Assembly (NCBI RefSeq): GCF_030160635.1
Contig: NZ_BSOS01000087.1
Span: 1 to 61,156 of the forward strand
DNA length: 61,156 bases
From: Acidocella aquatica
GTDB lineage: Bacteria; Pseudomonadota; Alphaproteobacteria; Acetobacterales; Acetobacteraceae
Direction of reading: 5' to 3'
Below are positions 45,264 through 53,143 of the stretch, piece by piece. The position numbers and the translations under genes are program-made. Each line of letters opens with the position of its first letter. Position 1 is the first letter of the stretch. The notes under the pieces are model-generated. The model was not told the DNA's origin and did no database searches. It was given only the letters and a program-made list of their open reading frames with translations.

Positions 45264-46202
45264 CTATGCGCCCCCACTCCAAAAGCTCCACACCGGAATG
45301 CCGAGCTTCTTGGATTTGTCCGCCAAGTTCTCCTGGATGCCGGTGCCCGGGAAAACCATGACGCCGATTGGCAACGCCTCCAACAGTGCGTCATTACGCT
45401 TGAACGGTGCCGCCTTCGCATGCCGTGCCCAATCGGGCTTGTAGGCAATCTGCGTGACCTTGCGCGCATCCGCCCAGGCGGCGGCGATGCGCTCAGCGCC
45501 CTTCGGGCTGCCACCATGCAGCAGCACCATGTCCGGGTGCTTGGCATGCACCTTGTCGAGCTTGTCCCAGATCAGCATGTGGTCGTTGAACTCCATCCCG
45601 CCCGTGAAGGCGATTTTGGGGCCAGATGGCAGCAGCGGCTCGGTGTCCGCCCTGCGCTTGGCGGCGATAAAATCGCGGCTGTCGATGAGAGAAGCGGTCA
45701 GCACCCGGTGATTGACCATCGAGCCCGAGCGCGGGCGCCAGGCTGAACGTGTTTGGCGCTCGAATTGCTCGGCGGCCTGGTCGCGGAAGAATTCCAGGCA
45801 GTCGCGCCGTTCCAGCAGTGTCTGCCCCTCCGCCGTGAGGCGTTCGAGCTCGACTGAGCGTATCTCGGAGCCATCCTGTTCTTTCTGGCTGCGTTTTTGC
45901 GCCTGCTCGTTATCGTCGAGCGCCCGTTCAATCCGGCCTACGGCGCGGTGGAATAGATTGACCGTCGCCCAGAGCAGTTCCTCGAGATCAGGCTCCAGTC
46001 GCGTGTCCGTCAGGGTGGCGGCAAAGGCATCGAAGATATCGGCAACGGCGCCCGCGATCAGCGGCGCTTCGGGCAAGGGCCTTGGGTCGGGCTCATCCTG
46101 GCCGGGGTGGTAGCCGTAGAGTTGCAGTTCACTGAGAATATGCGCGGTGGGTGAAGACGCGTGGGGTGGCTCATAGCCGGTGTCGTCATCGTCGCGGGTC
46201 AT
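45264..46202 (-). CDS. DUF2493 (SLOG-like) protein
   Basis: This is a 312-residue protein. The C-terminal 130 residues form a Rossmann-like DUF2493/SLOG domain (KIAFTGGMEFNDHMLIWDKL, MVLLHGGSPKGAERIAAAWA). The N-terminal half is helical and coiled-coil rich. SLOG domains bind nucleotides; the family is standard on alphaproteobacterial conjugative elements. ATG 46202 has AGGAG six bases upstream. Its 5' leader is shared with DUF736. Confidence 0.85.
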   Translation of the reverse strand: MTRDDDDTGYEPPHASSPTAHILSELQLYGYHPGQDEPDPRPLPEAPLIAGAVADIFDAFAATLTDTRLEPDLEELLWATVNLFHRAVGRIERALDDNEQAQKRSQKEQDGSEIRSVELERLTAEGQTLLERRDCLEFFRDQAAEQFERQTRSAWRPRSGSMVNHRVLTASLIDSRDFIAAKRRADTEPLLPSGPKIAFTGGMEFNDHMLIWDKLDKVHAKHPDMVLLHGGSPKGAERIAAAWADARKVTQIAYKPDWARHAKAAPFKRNDALLEALPIGVMVFPGTGIQENLADKSKKLGIPVWSFWSGGA

Positions 46203-46433
46203 GGGATGCTCCTGTTTGCCGGAAGCCCGCGCCCATCGCGGCCTTCCATGGCGATCCAGGCCGTGGGCGGTGGCGGCCCGCACGCATCGCGCCGGAGCGC
46301 AGCGGAGGATGGCGGCGGGGCCGCTATTTTGCTTCGCGCTGCAAAGCCCCGGGCATCGCATGGCATGATCAATGTTGCCGATCATGCCCCGGGGCGGCGG
46401 AAAATAGCGGCCCCGCCGCCATTGCGGGCCGCC
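46203..46433 (-). promoter_or_regulatory. Conserved 5' leader, family 1 copy B, with large inverted repeat
   Basis: Block 46220-46256 matches the DUF736 leader. A perfect 22-bp inverted repeat (46309-46330 / 46401-46422) encloses a second hairpin (GGCATGATC 46362-46370 / GATCATGCC 46380-46388), and an 11-bp outer arm pair (46272-46282 / 46423-46433) adds to it. This fills most of the 366-base gap before DUF2493; the remaining bases to 46568 show nothing else. Confidence 0.55.
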
Positions 46434-46568
46434 GCCGCACGCGGCACAGAGCGCCCTCTCGGAAGGCCGGCGGCGCGGCCGCCCGGCAGAAAGGGGCATG
46501 AAGTGCCCGGCGGTGGCGATAATCCCGGCGTTGGCGGGCCGTCACTCGCCAATCCGCTGCGTAAAATC

Positions 46569-47738
46569 TCAGCCGCACGCCATGAAGCGGACGGCATCCT
46601 CTGGCGCCAATTGGACCCGCAGATGTGCCCGCAATTCGGCGAGGCCAAGCACGCGGAGGTCATCGTTGAAATCGCCAAGGCGGGGCGAGAGCGTGATCGC
46701 CTCGACCCCGGCGGCAATTGCGCGTCCGGTCAAACTTGCCACGGCGCGGTCACCAGCCGCATCGGCGTCACGGGCGATATAAAGCCGCCGCAGCCCAGCG
46801 GGGAGCAGGTGAGTGGCGAGATGCCCGGCCGAAAGTGCGGCCGCCATCTTCATGGCGGGCAGCACACAGCGCAGCGACAGCATGGTCTCGATACCCTCCC
46901 CGGCAGCAAGAACATCATTGCCCGTGGTAGGACCGAACCGCACGGCATGGCCAAGCAATAGCCCCAGCGCCCGACGTGGAACTGCCAGCGGTGCTTTGCC
47001 CAGCCGGATGGGATCGAGGGGATCAAACCCGTCAGGATCAAGCCAGGTGCGTTGGACGCCCGTGATGGTGCCCTCGAAGTCCGTCACCGCCGCGATCAAA
47101 GCGGGCCAGGGTTCTGGCGGTGAATCGGGAGTCGCGCGGTAGTAACAGCGTGGATGGAACCGTAACGCGCCAATGTCAGTAAGTGCCGCCGCCGCAATGC
47201 CGCGCCGGTGCAGATAGGTTTCAGCAAGAGTGCCCGAGAGGGGCTGCGCCATGCCGAACAAACGCCGTGCGGCGCGCTGGGCCTGGGCGGCGTCAGGCGC
47301 TGCATCACCGCCATCATCCGCCTGCGGCCCGGGGACGGCACAGGCGCCCGGTAAACTCGGCACATGGCTGTGAGGTTGATGGTGACTGTGCTTGTCGCCG
47401 CCAGCATGATCATCCGCCGCCAGCCCCAAAAACTGCCGCGCCTCCTCGGCCACGTCCCGGAACTCGAGCAAGCCGCAGCGCTCGCGGATCAAGTCCAGCA
47501 AATCGCCATGCGTGCCCTCGGCGGCATCCTGCCAGCGCCCCGCCGCACCCTTGCCCATGCCGCCGCCGCTGAGCCGCACAAACAAAGACCGCCCTGGCGT
47601 GTTATGAACATCTCCCACCAGCCAATAACGCCCTTCACGCCGCCCGGCGGGCAGATAATGCCGGCACACCGCCTCGGCCTGCCGGGCCAGCATCTGCGCC
47701 AGCGCCGCCGCCGTCATAGAAAAATCCTGCTTGGGCAT
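46569..47738 (-). CDS. Toprim-domain primase-like protein
   Basis: This is a 389-residue protein with a DUF7146-type N-terminal part (residues about 20-110) and a Toprim domain in the C-terminal half (glutamate motif AAGEGIETML, DxD motif IARDADAAGDRA). Such proteins resemble plasmid primases or topoisomerase-like enzymes and probably serve DNA replication after transfer. A His-rich linker lies near residues 112-125. The start has GGAGGGG upstream. A LuxR-box-like palindrome sits 100 bases upstream. Confidence 0.85.
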   Translation of the reverse strand: MPKQDFSMTAAALAQMLARQAEAVCRHYLPAGRREGRYWLVGDVHNTPGRSLFVRLSGGGMGKGAAGRWQDAAEGTHGDLLDLIRERCGLLEFRDVAEEARQFLGLAADDHAGGDKHSHHQPHSHVPSLPGACAVPGPQADDGGDAAPDAAQAQRAARRLFGMAQPLSGTLAETYLHRRGIAAAALTDIGALRFHPRCYYRATPDSPPEPWPALIAAVTDFEGTITGVQRTWLDPDGFDPLDPIRLGKAPLAVPRRALGLLLGHAVRFGPTTGNDVLAAGEGIETMLSLRCVLPAMKMAAALSAGHLATHLLPAGLRRLYIARDADAAGDRAVASLTGRAIAAGVEAITLSPRLGDFNDDLRVLGLAELRAHLRVQLAPEDAVRFMACG

Positions 47739-47838
47739 CGTTGCCCCTCCATCGCTACAGATTGCCCATCAATTCAGGTTCGCATTCGGCGTTGGGCCGA
47801 ACAGCGCAGCCTATCGTTCCACCCTGCCCACGCGCTAT

Positions 47839-47853
47839 CTTCCGAATCGGAAG
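47839..47853. promoter_or_regulatory. LuxR-box-like palindrome, copy 3 (Toprim/vapB intergenic)
   Basis: CTTCCGA-A-TCGGAAG is a perfect 15-bp palindrome, identical in core to copies at 35294 and 36595. It lies between the divergent Toprim and vapB-like genes. Confidence 0.65.
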
Positions 47854-47912
47854 TGCGCCTGGCCACCGCACCCCTCGAAAATCTTCCACTCGGCTGGGCT
47901 TCATGCTATACA

Positions 47913-47930
47913 TGACCATCTAATTGGTCA
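47913..47930. promoter_or_regulatory. Operator-like dyad before vapB
   Basis: TGACCA-TCTAAT-TGGTCA is a perfect inverted repeat ending one base before the AGGAG of the antitoxin gene. It is the likely autoregulation site of the toxin-antitoxin pair. Confidence 0.6.
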
Positions 47931-47940
47931 GGAGCATCCC

Positions 47941-48183
47941 ATGAACAGCGTTAACCTCGCCGACGCTAAGGCGCATCTAAGCGAGCTGGTCGAACGGGCC
48001 GCCGCCGGGGAGGCTGTGGGAATCACCCGCCGGGGCAAGCCGGTGGCACAGATTGTCTCCGCCGATACGCCGCGCAAACCGGTCAGTCTCGATGCCCTGC
48101 GCGCCGCGACCGCCGCCATGCCCAAGCAGGCAGAGCCCGCGCGCGAGGCCATCCGCAAGATGCGCGATGAGGCGCGCTATTGA
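47941..48183 (+). CDS. Phd/YefM-type antitoxin (VapB-like)
   Basis: This 80-residue protein has the Phd/YefM N-terminal DNA-binding core ([32 protein letters not shown]) and a basic C-terminal toxin-binding tail. ATG 47941 has AGGAG seven bases upstream. It overlaps the PIN toxin gene by four bases. The pair probably stabilises the element. Confidence 0.88.
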   Translation: MNSVNLADAKAHLSELVERAAAGEAVGITRRGKPVAQIVSADTPRKPVSLDALRAATAAMPKQAEPAREAIRKMRDEARY

Positions 48184-48605
48184 GCCTGTATCTCGACACG
48201 TCGTTACTAGTCGCCGCCCTGACCAATGAAGCCGAGACCGAGCGCATGCAGGCCTGGCTGGCCGCACAACAAGCCGGAGACCTCGCCATCAGCGACTGGG
48301 TGGTCACCGAATTCTCTTCGGCCTTGTCGATCAAACTGCGCACCGGCCAGTTGCAACCGGCGCACCGTGCCGATGCCCTGGCCATGTTCACACAATTGGC
48401 GGCCGAAACCTTCCGGCACCTCCCGGTCAGCGGGATGCAATTCCGCGCCGCCGCCCGCTTCGCGGATCAATACACGCTGGGCTTAAGCGCGGGCGATGCT
48501 TTGCATCTCGCCATCTGCGCGGATCACGGCGCCACGCTGTGTACGTTGGACCGCCGCCTCGGCGATGCCGGCGCAGCACTGGGCGTGAAAACGATGCTGA
48601 TGTGA
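48180..48605 (+). CDS. VapC-type PIN ribonuclease toxin
   Basis: This 141-residue PIN-domain toxin shows the acidic residues of the active site: [10 protein letters not shown] (Asp5), VVTEFSSAL, and [16 protein letters not shown] with TLDRRLG. VapC toxins cut tRNA or rRNA. It starts with TTG 48180, overlapping the antitoxin stop, so translation is coupled. Confidence 0.87.
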   Translation: MSLYLDTSLLVAALTNEAETERMQAWLAAQQAGDLAISDWVVTEFSSALSIKLRTGQLQPAHRADALAMFTQLAAETFRHLPVSGMQFRAAARFADQYTLGLSAGDALHLAICADHGATLCTLDRRLGDAGAALGVKTMLM

Positions 48606-48914
48606 TAAGACTGCGTCGACACCCTAAATGAAATGCTGCACCTTGCTTCGATTTTCTGCTGCCGATCCTACCCAGTCATAGGGGAACAGGCTCGCTGGTC
48701 CAGAAAGTAGCCGTTCCCTGGCACGGATTTTCGGCGGCTGGCTTTCCTGCAGCGGCGGCTGGCGAGTTCAAATTCGGGGCATGCGCATCGAGACAACATA
48801 GCCATCGGATACCGCCCCTGGAAAGAAGGGCTTAATTATGACGCCCTGGAACAAAAAGCCGAAAATGGCGCATGGGGCTGCAAGTCGGCCAACCCCCTTG
48901 CTCGGGAACAGTCT
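48606..48914. other. Intergenic stretch between vapC and azoR
   Basis: No gene, hairpin or repeat is clear here. Base composition is a little less GC-rich than the neighbours. It separates stability genes from the azoR cargo. Confidence 0.4.
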
Positions 48915-49523
48915 CTACAGGGCAAGCTCCTCAACAACTTTGTTCGCCTTTGGCACGGCGCTGATAGCCAACTCAGGAATATTCATCCCCTCAACTCGAA
49001 CGGTCTGCACATCCACAATGCCTATGAAACCCAGGATTTGCCGCAGATAAGGCTCAACAAAGTCCCACGGACGCCATGGGCCTTCTGTAAAAACGCCGCC
49101 CGAAGCCAAAACTAGGATGGCTTTCTTGTCCTTCGCCAGACCGAGAACCTCGCCAGCGGCGTATCGGAAAGTTCTGCCCGGCCGCACGACCAGGTCGATC
49201 CAAGCCTTAAGCGCGGAGGGAACGCCAAAATTCCACATCGGTGCAGCGATCACTAGAAGATCGGAGTCCAGAAGCTCTCCCGTCAGTTGATCCGACTGGC
49301 GGGCCGCTGCCTGCAATTGTTCTGCCTCCACTGGGTCCCTTGTCGTGATGGCCCGGAGCGTGATCCCGTCTAGATGTGGCAGAGGCTCAGCGGCCAGGTC
49401 GCGGCGTATGAGCCGGGCTGAGGGATAGAGCACAGTAAGCCGCGCGACGAGCGTCTCCGCGACGGCTCGGCTGGCCGAGTCCTTTCCCCGTGGGCTCACG
49501 TCAATCATCAGGATTTGCTTCAT
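48915..49523 (-). CDS. azoR: FMN-dependent NADH-azoreductase (AzoR family)
   Basis: This 202-residue flavodoxin-like reductase has the N-terminal phosphate loop (DVSPRGKDSASRAVAETL), the flavin-binding PMWNFGVPSALKAWID and a SGGVFTEG loop. It reduces azo dyes and quinones with two electrons from NADH. It follows the SnoaL-like gene by four bases, and both are divergent from an HxlR regulator, a common quinone/electrophile-response arrangement. Confidence 0.92.
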   Translation of the reverse strand: MKQILMIDVSPRGKDSASRAVAETLVARLTVLYPSARLIRRDLAAEPLPHLDGITLRAITTRDPVEAEQLQAAARQSDQLTGELLDSDLLVIAAPMWNFGVPSALKAWIDLVVRPGRTFRYAAGEVLGLAKDKKAILVLASGGVFTEGPWRPWDFVEPYLRQILGFIGIVDVQTVRVEGMNIPELAISAVPKANKVVEELAL

Positions 49524-49527
49524 GGTA

Positions 49528-49965
49528 TTAACTCCGCTTCTGCGTCGTCAAGGCGTTCCAAGCCGCGAGCGAGTCCATGTAGTCTCGCCAATGCGCGATC
49601 TTCCGGCGGTCAAGCTTGATGATTGAGCAAAACCGGTTGTTGTATTTTACGTCGGTGGCGAGGATCGTCCCGTGGACCTCGTATTCGATGACGACGACAT
49701 GGCCGTCGTCCGTCTTGTGGACGATCAACTGGTCGGCCGACTGAAGTGCGATATTGTTAACATAGCCCTTGAACGCGGCCATCAGATCGGAACGACCTCG
49801 GGTTATACGGGGCCAGCCAGGAACATCGTAAAGAACCTCGTAGATGGTGTCATCGGTGATAATGTCAAAAAAGTGCTCGCCATCGACCAGGTCGCCGAGC
49901 GCCCCTCTTACTAAATCGAAGTAAGGGGCGGCGGGCGCGTAGGCAGCGTATTTCGGTGTAGGCAT
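49528..49965 (-). CDS. SnoaL-like (NTF2 fold) protein
   Basis: This 145-residue protein has the SnoaL/ketosteroid-isomerase-like pattern (YFDLVRGALGDLVDGEHFFD; GRSDLMAAFKGY; FCSIIKLDRRKIAHWRDYMD). Members bind or isomerise small hydrophobic molecules; the substrate here is unknown. It lies in an operon with azoR. Confidence 0.8.
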   Translation of the reverse strand: MPTPKYAAYAPAAPYFDLVRGALGDLVDGEHFFDIITDDTIYEVLYDVPGWPRITRGRSDLMAAFKGYVNNIALQSADQLIVHKTDDGHVVVIEYEVHGTILATDVKYNNRFCSIIKLDRRKIAHWRDYMDSLAAWNALTTQKRS

Positions 49966-50082
49966 TCTGAACTCTCCATGCGCTGTGCAAGGTTGCTTAC
50001 TAGAGGAGAGCTACATATAAATCGGAAGCTGATTTCAAAGAAGAAGGCACTTTGATGTCAGTCGCTAACACCGAGGTAAGTT

Positions 50083-50478
50083 ATGAAGAAGTCGAGCAAA
50101 GTCATTCCTCTGGACGCTGCAGCGATCTGTAGAAGCTCTGACCCAATGGCCGTCCGGGAACTGCTGACGAAGATCGGCGATAAATGGACGATCTTCGTTA
50201 TCCTTTCGCTTGACCTTCTCGGTGGGCGCGCCCGGTTTTCTGAACTCGAACGTGCGGTTCCGGGGATTTCCCAGCGGATGCTGTCCACGACCCTGAAAAA
50301 TCTCGAACGTGATGGGATGGTGATCCGCGAGGTGTTTCCCGAGGTGCCGCCCCGCGTCGAATATGAGATGACAGACCTGGGAACGAGTCTGCTGCGCCCC
50401 ACACAAGGGCTGGTCGATTGGGCCAAGGCAAACTGGGAGCAGGTCAGAGCGACGCAATCAAAATACGATTTGAGATAG
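50083..50478 (+). CDS. HxlR-family transcriptional regulator
   Basis: This 131-residue winged-helix protein has the HxlR core (VRELLTKIGDKWTIFVILSL, FSELERAVPGISQRML, LKNLERDGMVIREVFPE). A Cys at residue 16 (AAICRSS) is in the place used by redox-sensing HxlR/QorR-type regulators. It probably controls the divergent SnoaL-azoR pair through the 117-base intergenic region. Confidence 0.9.
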   Translation: MKKSSKVIPLDAAAICRSSDPMAVRELLTKIGDKWTIFVILSLDLLGGRARFSELERAVPGISQRMLSTTLKNLERDGMVIREVFPEVPPRVEYEMTDLGTSLLRPTQGLVDWAKANWEQVRATQSKYDLR

Positions 50479-50812
50479 CTTCTGACATCACAAGGGAAGC
50501 GGAAACATCCAGCCCAAAAGGGCCGCGCAGCATTCTTTGCGAGAGAATTAGCCTTTAAAATTCAGGAGAAAAAATAAATAGGCTTTCCGCCAGAAAATGG
50601 GCCGCTGGCTGACGATCTGCTTCGGCTGTCGGCTGTATGTCTGGTTTCCCGGTGAGGCGCCCGAAAGCCGACGGCCTCAGATTTACCCAACAGAGACACA
50701 CGCCGCTTTGAAGCCGCCCACCACAAAAAGAAGCCGAACCCATCCCGGGTCCGGCTCCTGTATAGGCATTATCAGCCCAGGAGGCGTACACCGCCTGGGG
50801 TGATCGAGAGTT
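50479..50812. other. Intergenic stretch between hxlR and parB-like 3' ends
   Basis: The stretch lies between two convergent genes. It holds the ParB-like gene terminator (50732-50756) and an imperfect hairpin right after its stop (50776-50799). I see no supported gene in it. Confidence 0.5.
50732..50756 (-). terminator. Rho-independent terminator of ParB-like gene
   Basis: AGCCGGACCC / GGGTTCGGCT hairpin read on the minus strand, followed by TTCTTTTTG (50722-50731). Confidence 0.7.
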
Positions 50813-52984
50813 TTATTCCGCCGCCAAAAATGCTGAATCGGTAAGCATGGCACCTTCGGCTGGTTGCCGGGGACCAACGCGTGATTCGTCGCCCATGACG
50901 TCTTCGACCACCGGCAGCGTCTCGGCTTCAGCTTCCTTTGCAGCTTGGTCTACTGTTGCCCCTTGCGAATCCGTTCCATCAGCTTCGTCATCTTGCTTAA
51001 CGAAGGTTCTAACCCCCACAGTCCGCAGCACCTCGGGTAGCCACCCAGAGCCCGCCAGCGCCTGCGCGGCGGCCTCGGCCATGGTGTCCTTCTTGAGGTT
51101 TTCCAGACGCTGCGCTGCCCGCTCTCCTTTGGCTTCGCGTACGGATTCCAGAATGCGCGCTTTCGTTACCCGGCCAAGGTAATTGTCCACATTCGGCGCC
51201 CACCCCGCAGCGGCCAGATCAAGCGTCAAAATTTCCGCCAGTCGCCCGGCATGCGCCAACGCCCGGGGCCGCCGGTTATAGACATCATGCGTGGCGTTCA
51301 GCGTCAGCGCCACGCAATGGGCGAATAACGCCTCGCGGCTGTCGCTGTCGAATGCCGCCAGAACATCCCACAATTGGCTGGTATCCTCCGGCAATTGCGC
51401 TGCCCAAGCCTCGTGCCGCGCGTCAACCCGTGCCGCCAAGGGCGTGTCAGCCAGGCCTGACGCCTGCGCGCCGAACATCACGCTCTTCACCTCAATCTCC
51501 AGGCAGGATTCGGCACCGTAGCGGTAGAATAGCCGCAGGCACAGCGCGTGCAGCAGGGCGAGGTAAGCAGTACCGGGCTCGTTGCCCAACGCCTCGCGCA
51601 GCGCCAGCGTGCGATACGCGGTCAGCTCGGTCAGCAGCCGGTCAGGCAAGGGCTTGATGCCATCTTCCTCCTCGACCTCCGGTTCGGCCGCATCACCGAC
51701 ATGCGCGGCGATGATGCGGCTTTCCGGCATGGCGGGATCGCTATCATCGTCTGCGGCACCACTACCCTCACCTGCCAAAGCCGCCTCATCGGCTTCCTCA
51801 ACCACCGTCGGCTCATCCTCGGGGCGGACATAGCCGCGTTCCACCCGCAGCGCGCCATTGCCGTCGATGCTGACAAACACCCCCGCCATGGCAATCTCGG
51901 CAGGGTCATAGACCGGCGGGCGCTGGGTCAGCGCGTTAATCTCCGCTTCGATTTCCGCGAGGCGGGCATCGGCATCATCGGAGACCTCGTCCGCCGCCGC
52001 GGCTTCTTCCTCGAGTTGCTCAGCCTCGGCGCGCAGCGCCTCAACCTGGACGATCTCCTGCTCAGTTAGCTGGCGGCGGGCTCCAGGAATCCTGCGTAGG
52101 CCGTAACTGTGGCCATACGGGAACTCGGTCGCGGCTTCGACCCATTTCCACCCTTCGGCGCGGAGCGCATCGGCATCGCGCTCCAACTTTTCCGCCACCA
52201 CGCGCGCCAGCAATCCGGCATCCTGCAACCAACCGCCATCATCCTGCTGAAACAAATCGCGCATGATGGCACCGCCCGCCGCCACATAGTCCTCACCGGC
52301 ATATTGCGCCCGCTTGTCCGAGGCGCGCACCGCGCCTTCGGTCAACATTCGGCGGATCTGGTATGGCTCCTTATTGTAGGAACGCTGTAGCGCCTCCCAC
52401 ACCTGCTCCTGGCGCTCATGGTCGGGGCTGACTGAAAACGCCATCAACTGCTCGAGTGTCATCTCGTCCTCGGCATAGACCTCCAGCAGCCGGGTCGAGA
52501 CGGCAGCCAGCCGCAGCCGCTGCTTCACCACCGAGACTGCGACAAAAAACACCGCCGCGATCTCCTCCTCGCTCTGGCCCTTCTCGCGCAGCGCCTGAAA
52601 CGCCCGGAACTGATCCAGCGGATGCAGCGGCGCGCGTTGCACATTTTCCGCCAGGCTGTCCTCCTCGGCGATGCCTTCGGTGCGGACGACGCAGGGAATC
52701 GGCGCGGTCTTGGCGAGGCGCTTTTGCCGCACCAGCAATTCCAGCGCCCGGTAGCGCCGCCCACCGGCGGGGATTTCGAACGTTCCGGTCTCGGCACCCG
52801 CCTCATCCAGCACCGGGCGCACCGTGATGCTTTGCAGCAGCGTGCGCCGCGCGATATCCGCCGCAAGCTCCTCGATCGACACGCCGGCCTTCACCCGCCG
52901 GACATTGGATTGCGACAGCACCAGCCGATCAAACGGGATATCGCGCGAGGCGCTGAGCGTGATTTTCTGAATAGTTTTGGCCAT
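50813..52984 (-). CDS. ParB/RepB/Spo0J-family protein, large plasmid type
   Basis: This 723-residue protein has a ParB nuclease-like domain (residues about 15-110; FDRLVLSQSNVRRV, IPAGGRRYRALELL) and the following HTH (EEIAAVFFVAVSVVKQRLRL, residues about 140-165). A long Glu-rich coiled-coil middle and a helical C-terminus follow. This long form is common on alphaproteobacterial conjugative elements and is not the chromosomal ParB. It may act in maintenance or gene control. ATG 52984 has GGAG upstream, adjoining a hairpin leader. Confidence 0.87.
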   Translation of the reverse strand: MAKTIQKITLSASRDIPFDRLVLSQSNVRRVKAGVSIEELAADIARRTLLQSITVRPVLDEAGAETGTFEIPAGGRRYRALELLVRQKRLAKTAPIPCVVRTEGIAEEDSLAENVQRAPLHPLDQFRAFQALREKGQSEEEIAAVFFVAVSVVKQRLRLAAVSTRLLEVYAEDEMTLEQLMAFSVSPDHERQEQVWEALQRSYNKEPYQIRRMLTEGAVRASDKRAQYAGEDYVAAGGAIMRDLFQQDDGGWLQDAGLLARVVAEKLERDADALRAEGWKWVEAATEFPYGHSYGLRRIPGARRQLTEQEIVQVEALRAEAEQLEEEAAAADEVSDDADARLAEIEAEINALTQRPPVYDPAEIAMAGVFVSIDGNGALRVERGYVRPEDEPTVVEEADEAALAGEGSGAADDDSDPAMPESRIIAAHVGDAAEPEVEEEDGIKPLPDRLLTELTAYRTLALREALGNEPGTAYLALLHALCLRLFYRYGAESCLEIEVKSVMFGAQASGLADTPLAARVDARHEAWAAQLPEDTSQLWDVLAAFDSDSREALFAHCVALTLNATHDVYNRRPRALAHAGRLAEILTLDLAAAGWAPNVDNYLGRVTKARILESVREAKGERAAQRLENLKKDTMAEAAAQALAGSGWLPEVLRTVGVRTFVKQDDEADGTDSQGATVDQAAKEAEAETLPVVEDVMGDESRVGPRQPAEGAMLTDSAFLAAE

Positions 52985-53046
52985 GGGGAAAACTCCATGA
53001 CGGGCGGCCCGGAGCCACTCTCCTGGCCTGTCACCCGTCAAGAAAT
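52985..53046 (-). promoter_or_regulatory. Hairpin leader before ParB-like gene, family 2 copy C
   Basis: TGACGGG (52998-53004) and CCCGTCA (53034-53040) form a 7-bp stem that ends two bases before the Shine-Dalgarno GGAG. The same layout precedes DUF932. Confidence 0.55.
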
Positions 53047-53087
53047 TCCCAGCCGCCCTCTGCCTCTCTGCCCCGCCCCATAAAAAA

Positions 53088-53115
53088 TGCCGTGGACCAA
53101 AACCGGCCCACGGCA
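53088..53115 (-). terminator. Rho-independent terminator of DUF932 gene
   Basis: TGCCGTGG / CCACGGCA stem, followed on the minus strand by TTTTTTA (53081-53087). Confidence 0.75.
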
Positions 53116-53143
53116 AACATCAACACAAAGAATAACGCGCCCG

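Noticed and set aside
46309-46422. Retron-like msr/msd region
   Set aside because: The nested hairpins look suggestive, but no reverse transcriptase gene is present in the window.
48795-49120. Open plus-strand frame running into azoR antisense
   Set aside because: Has no start with a ribosome site and is mostly complementary to azoR.
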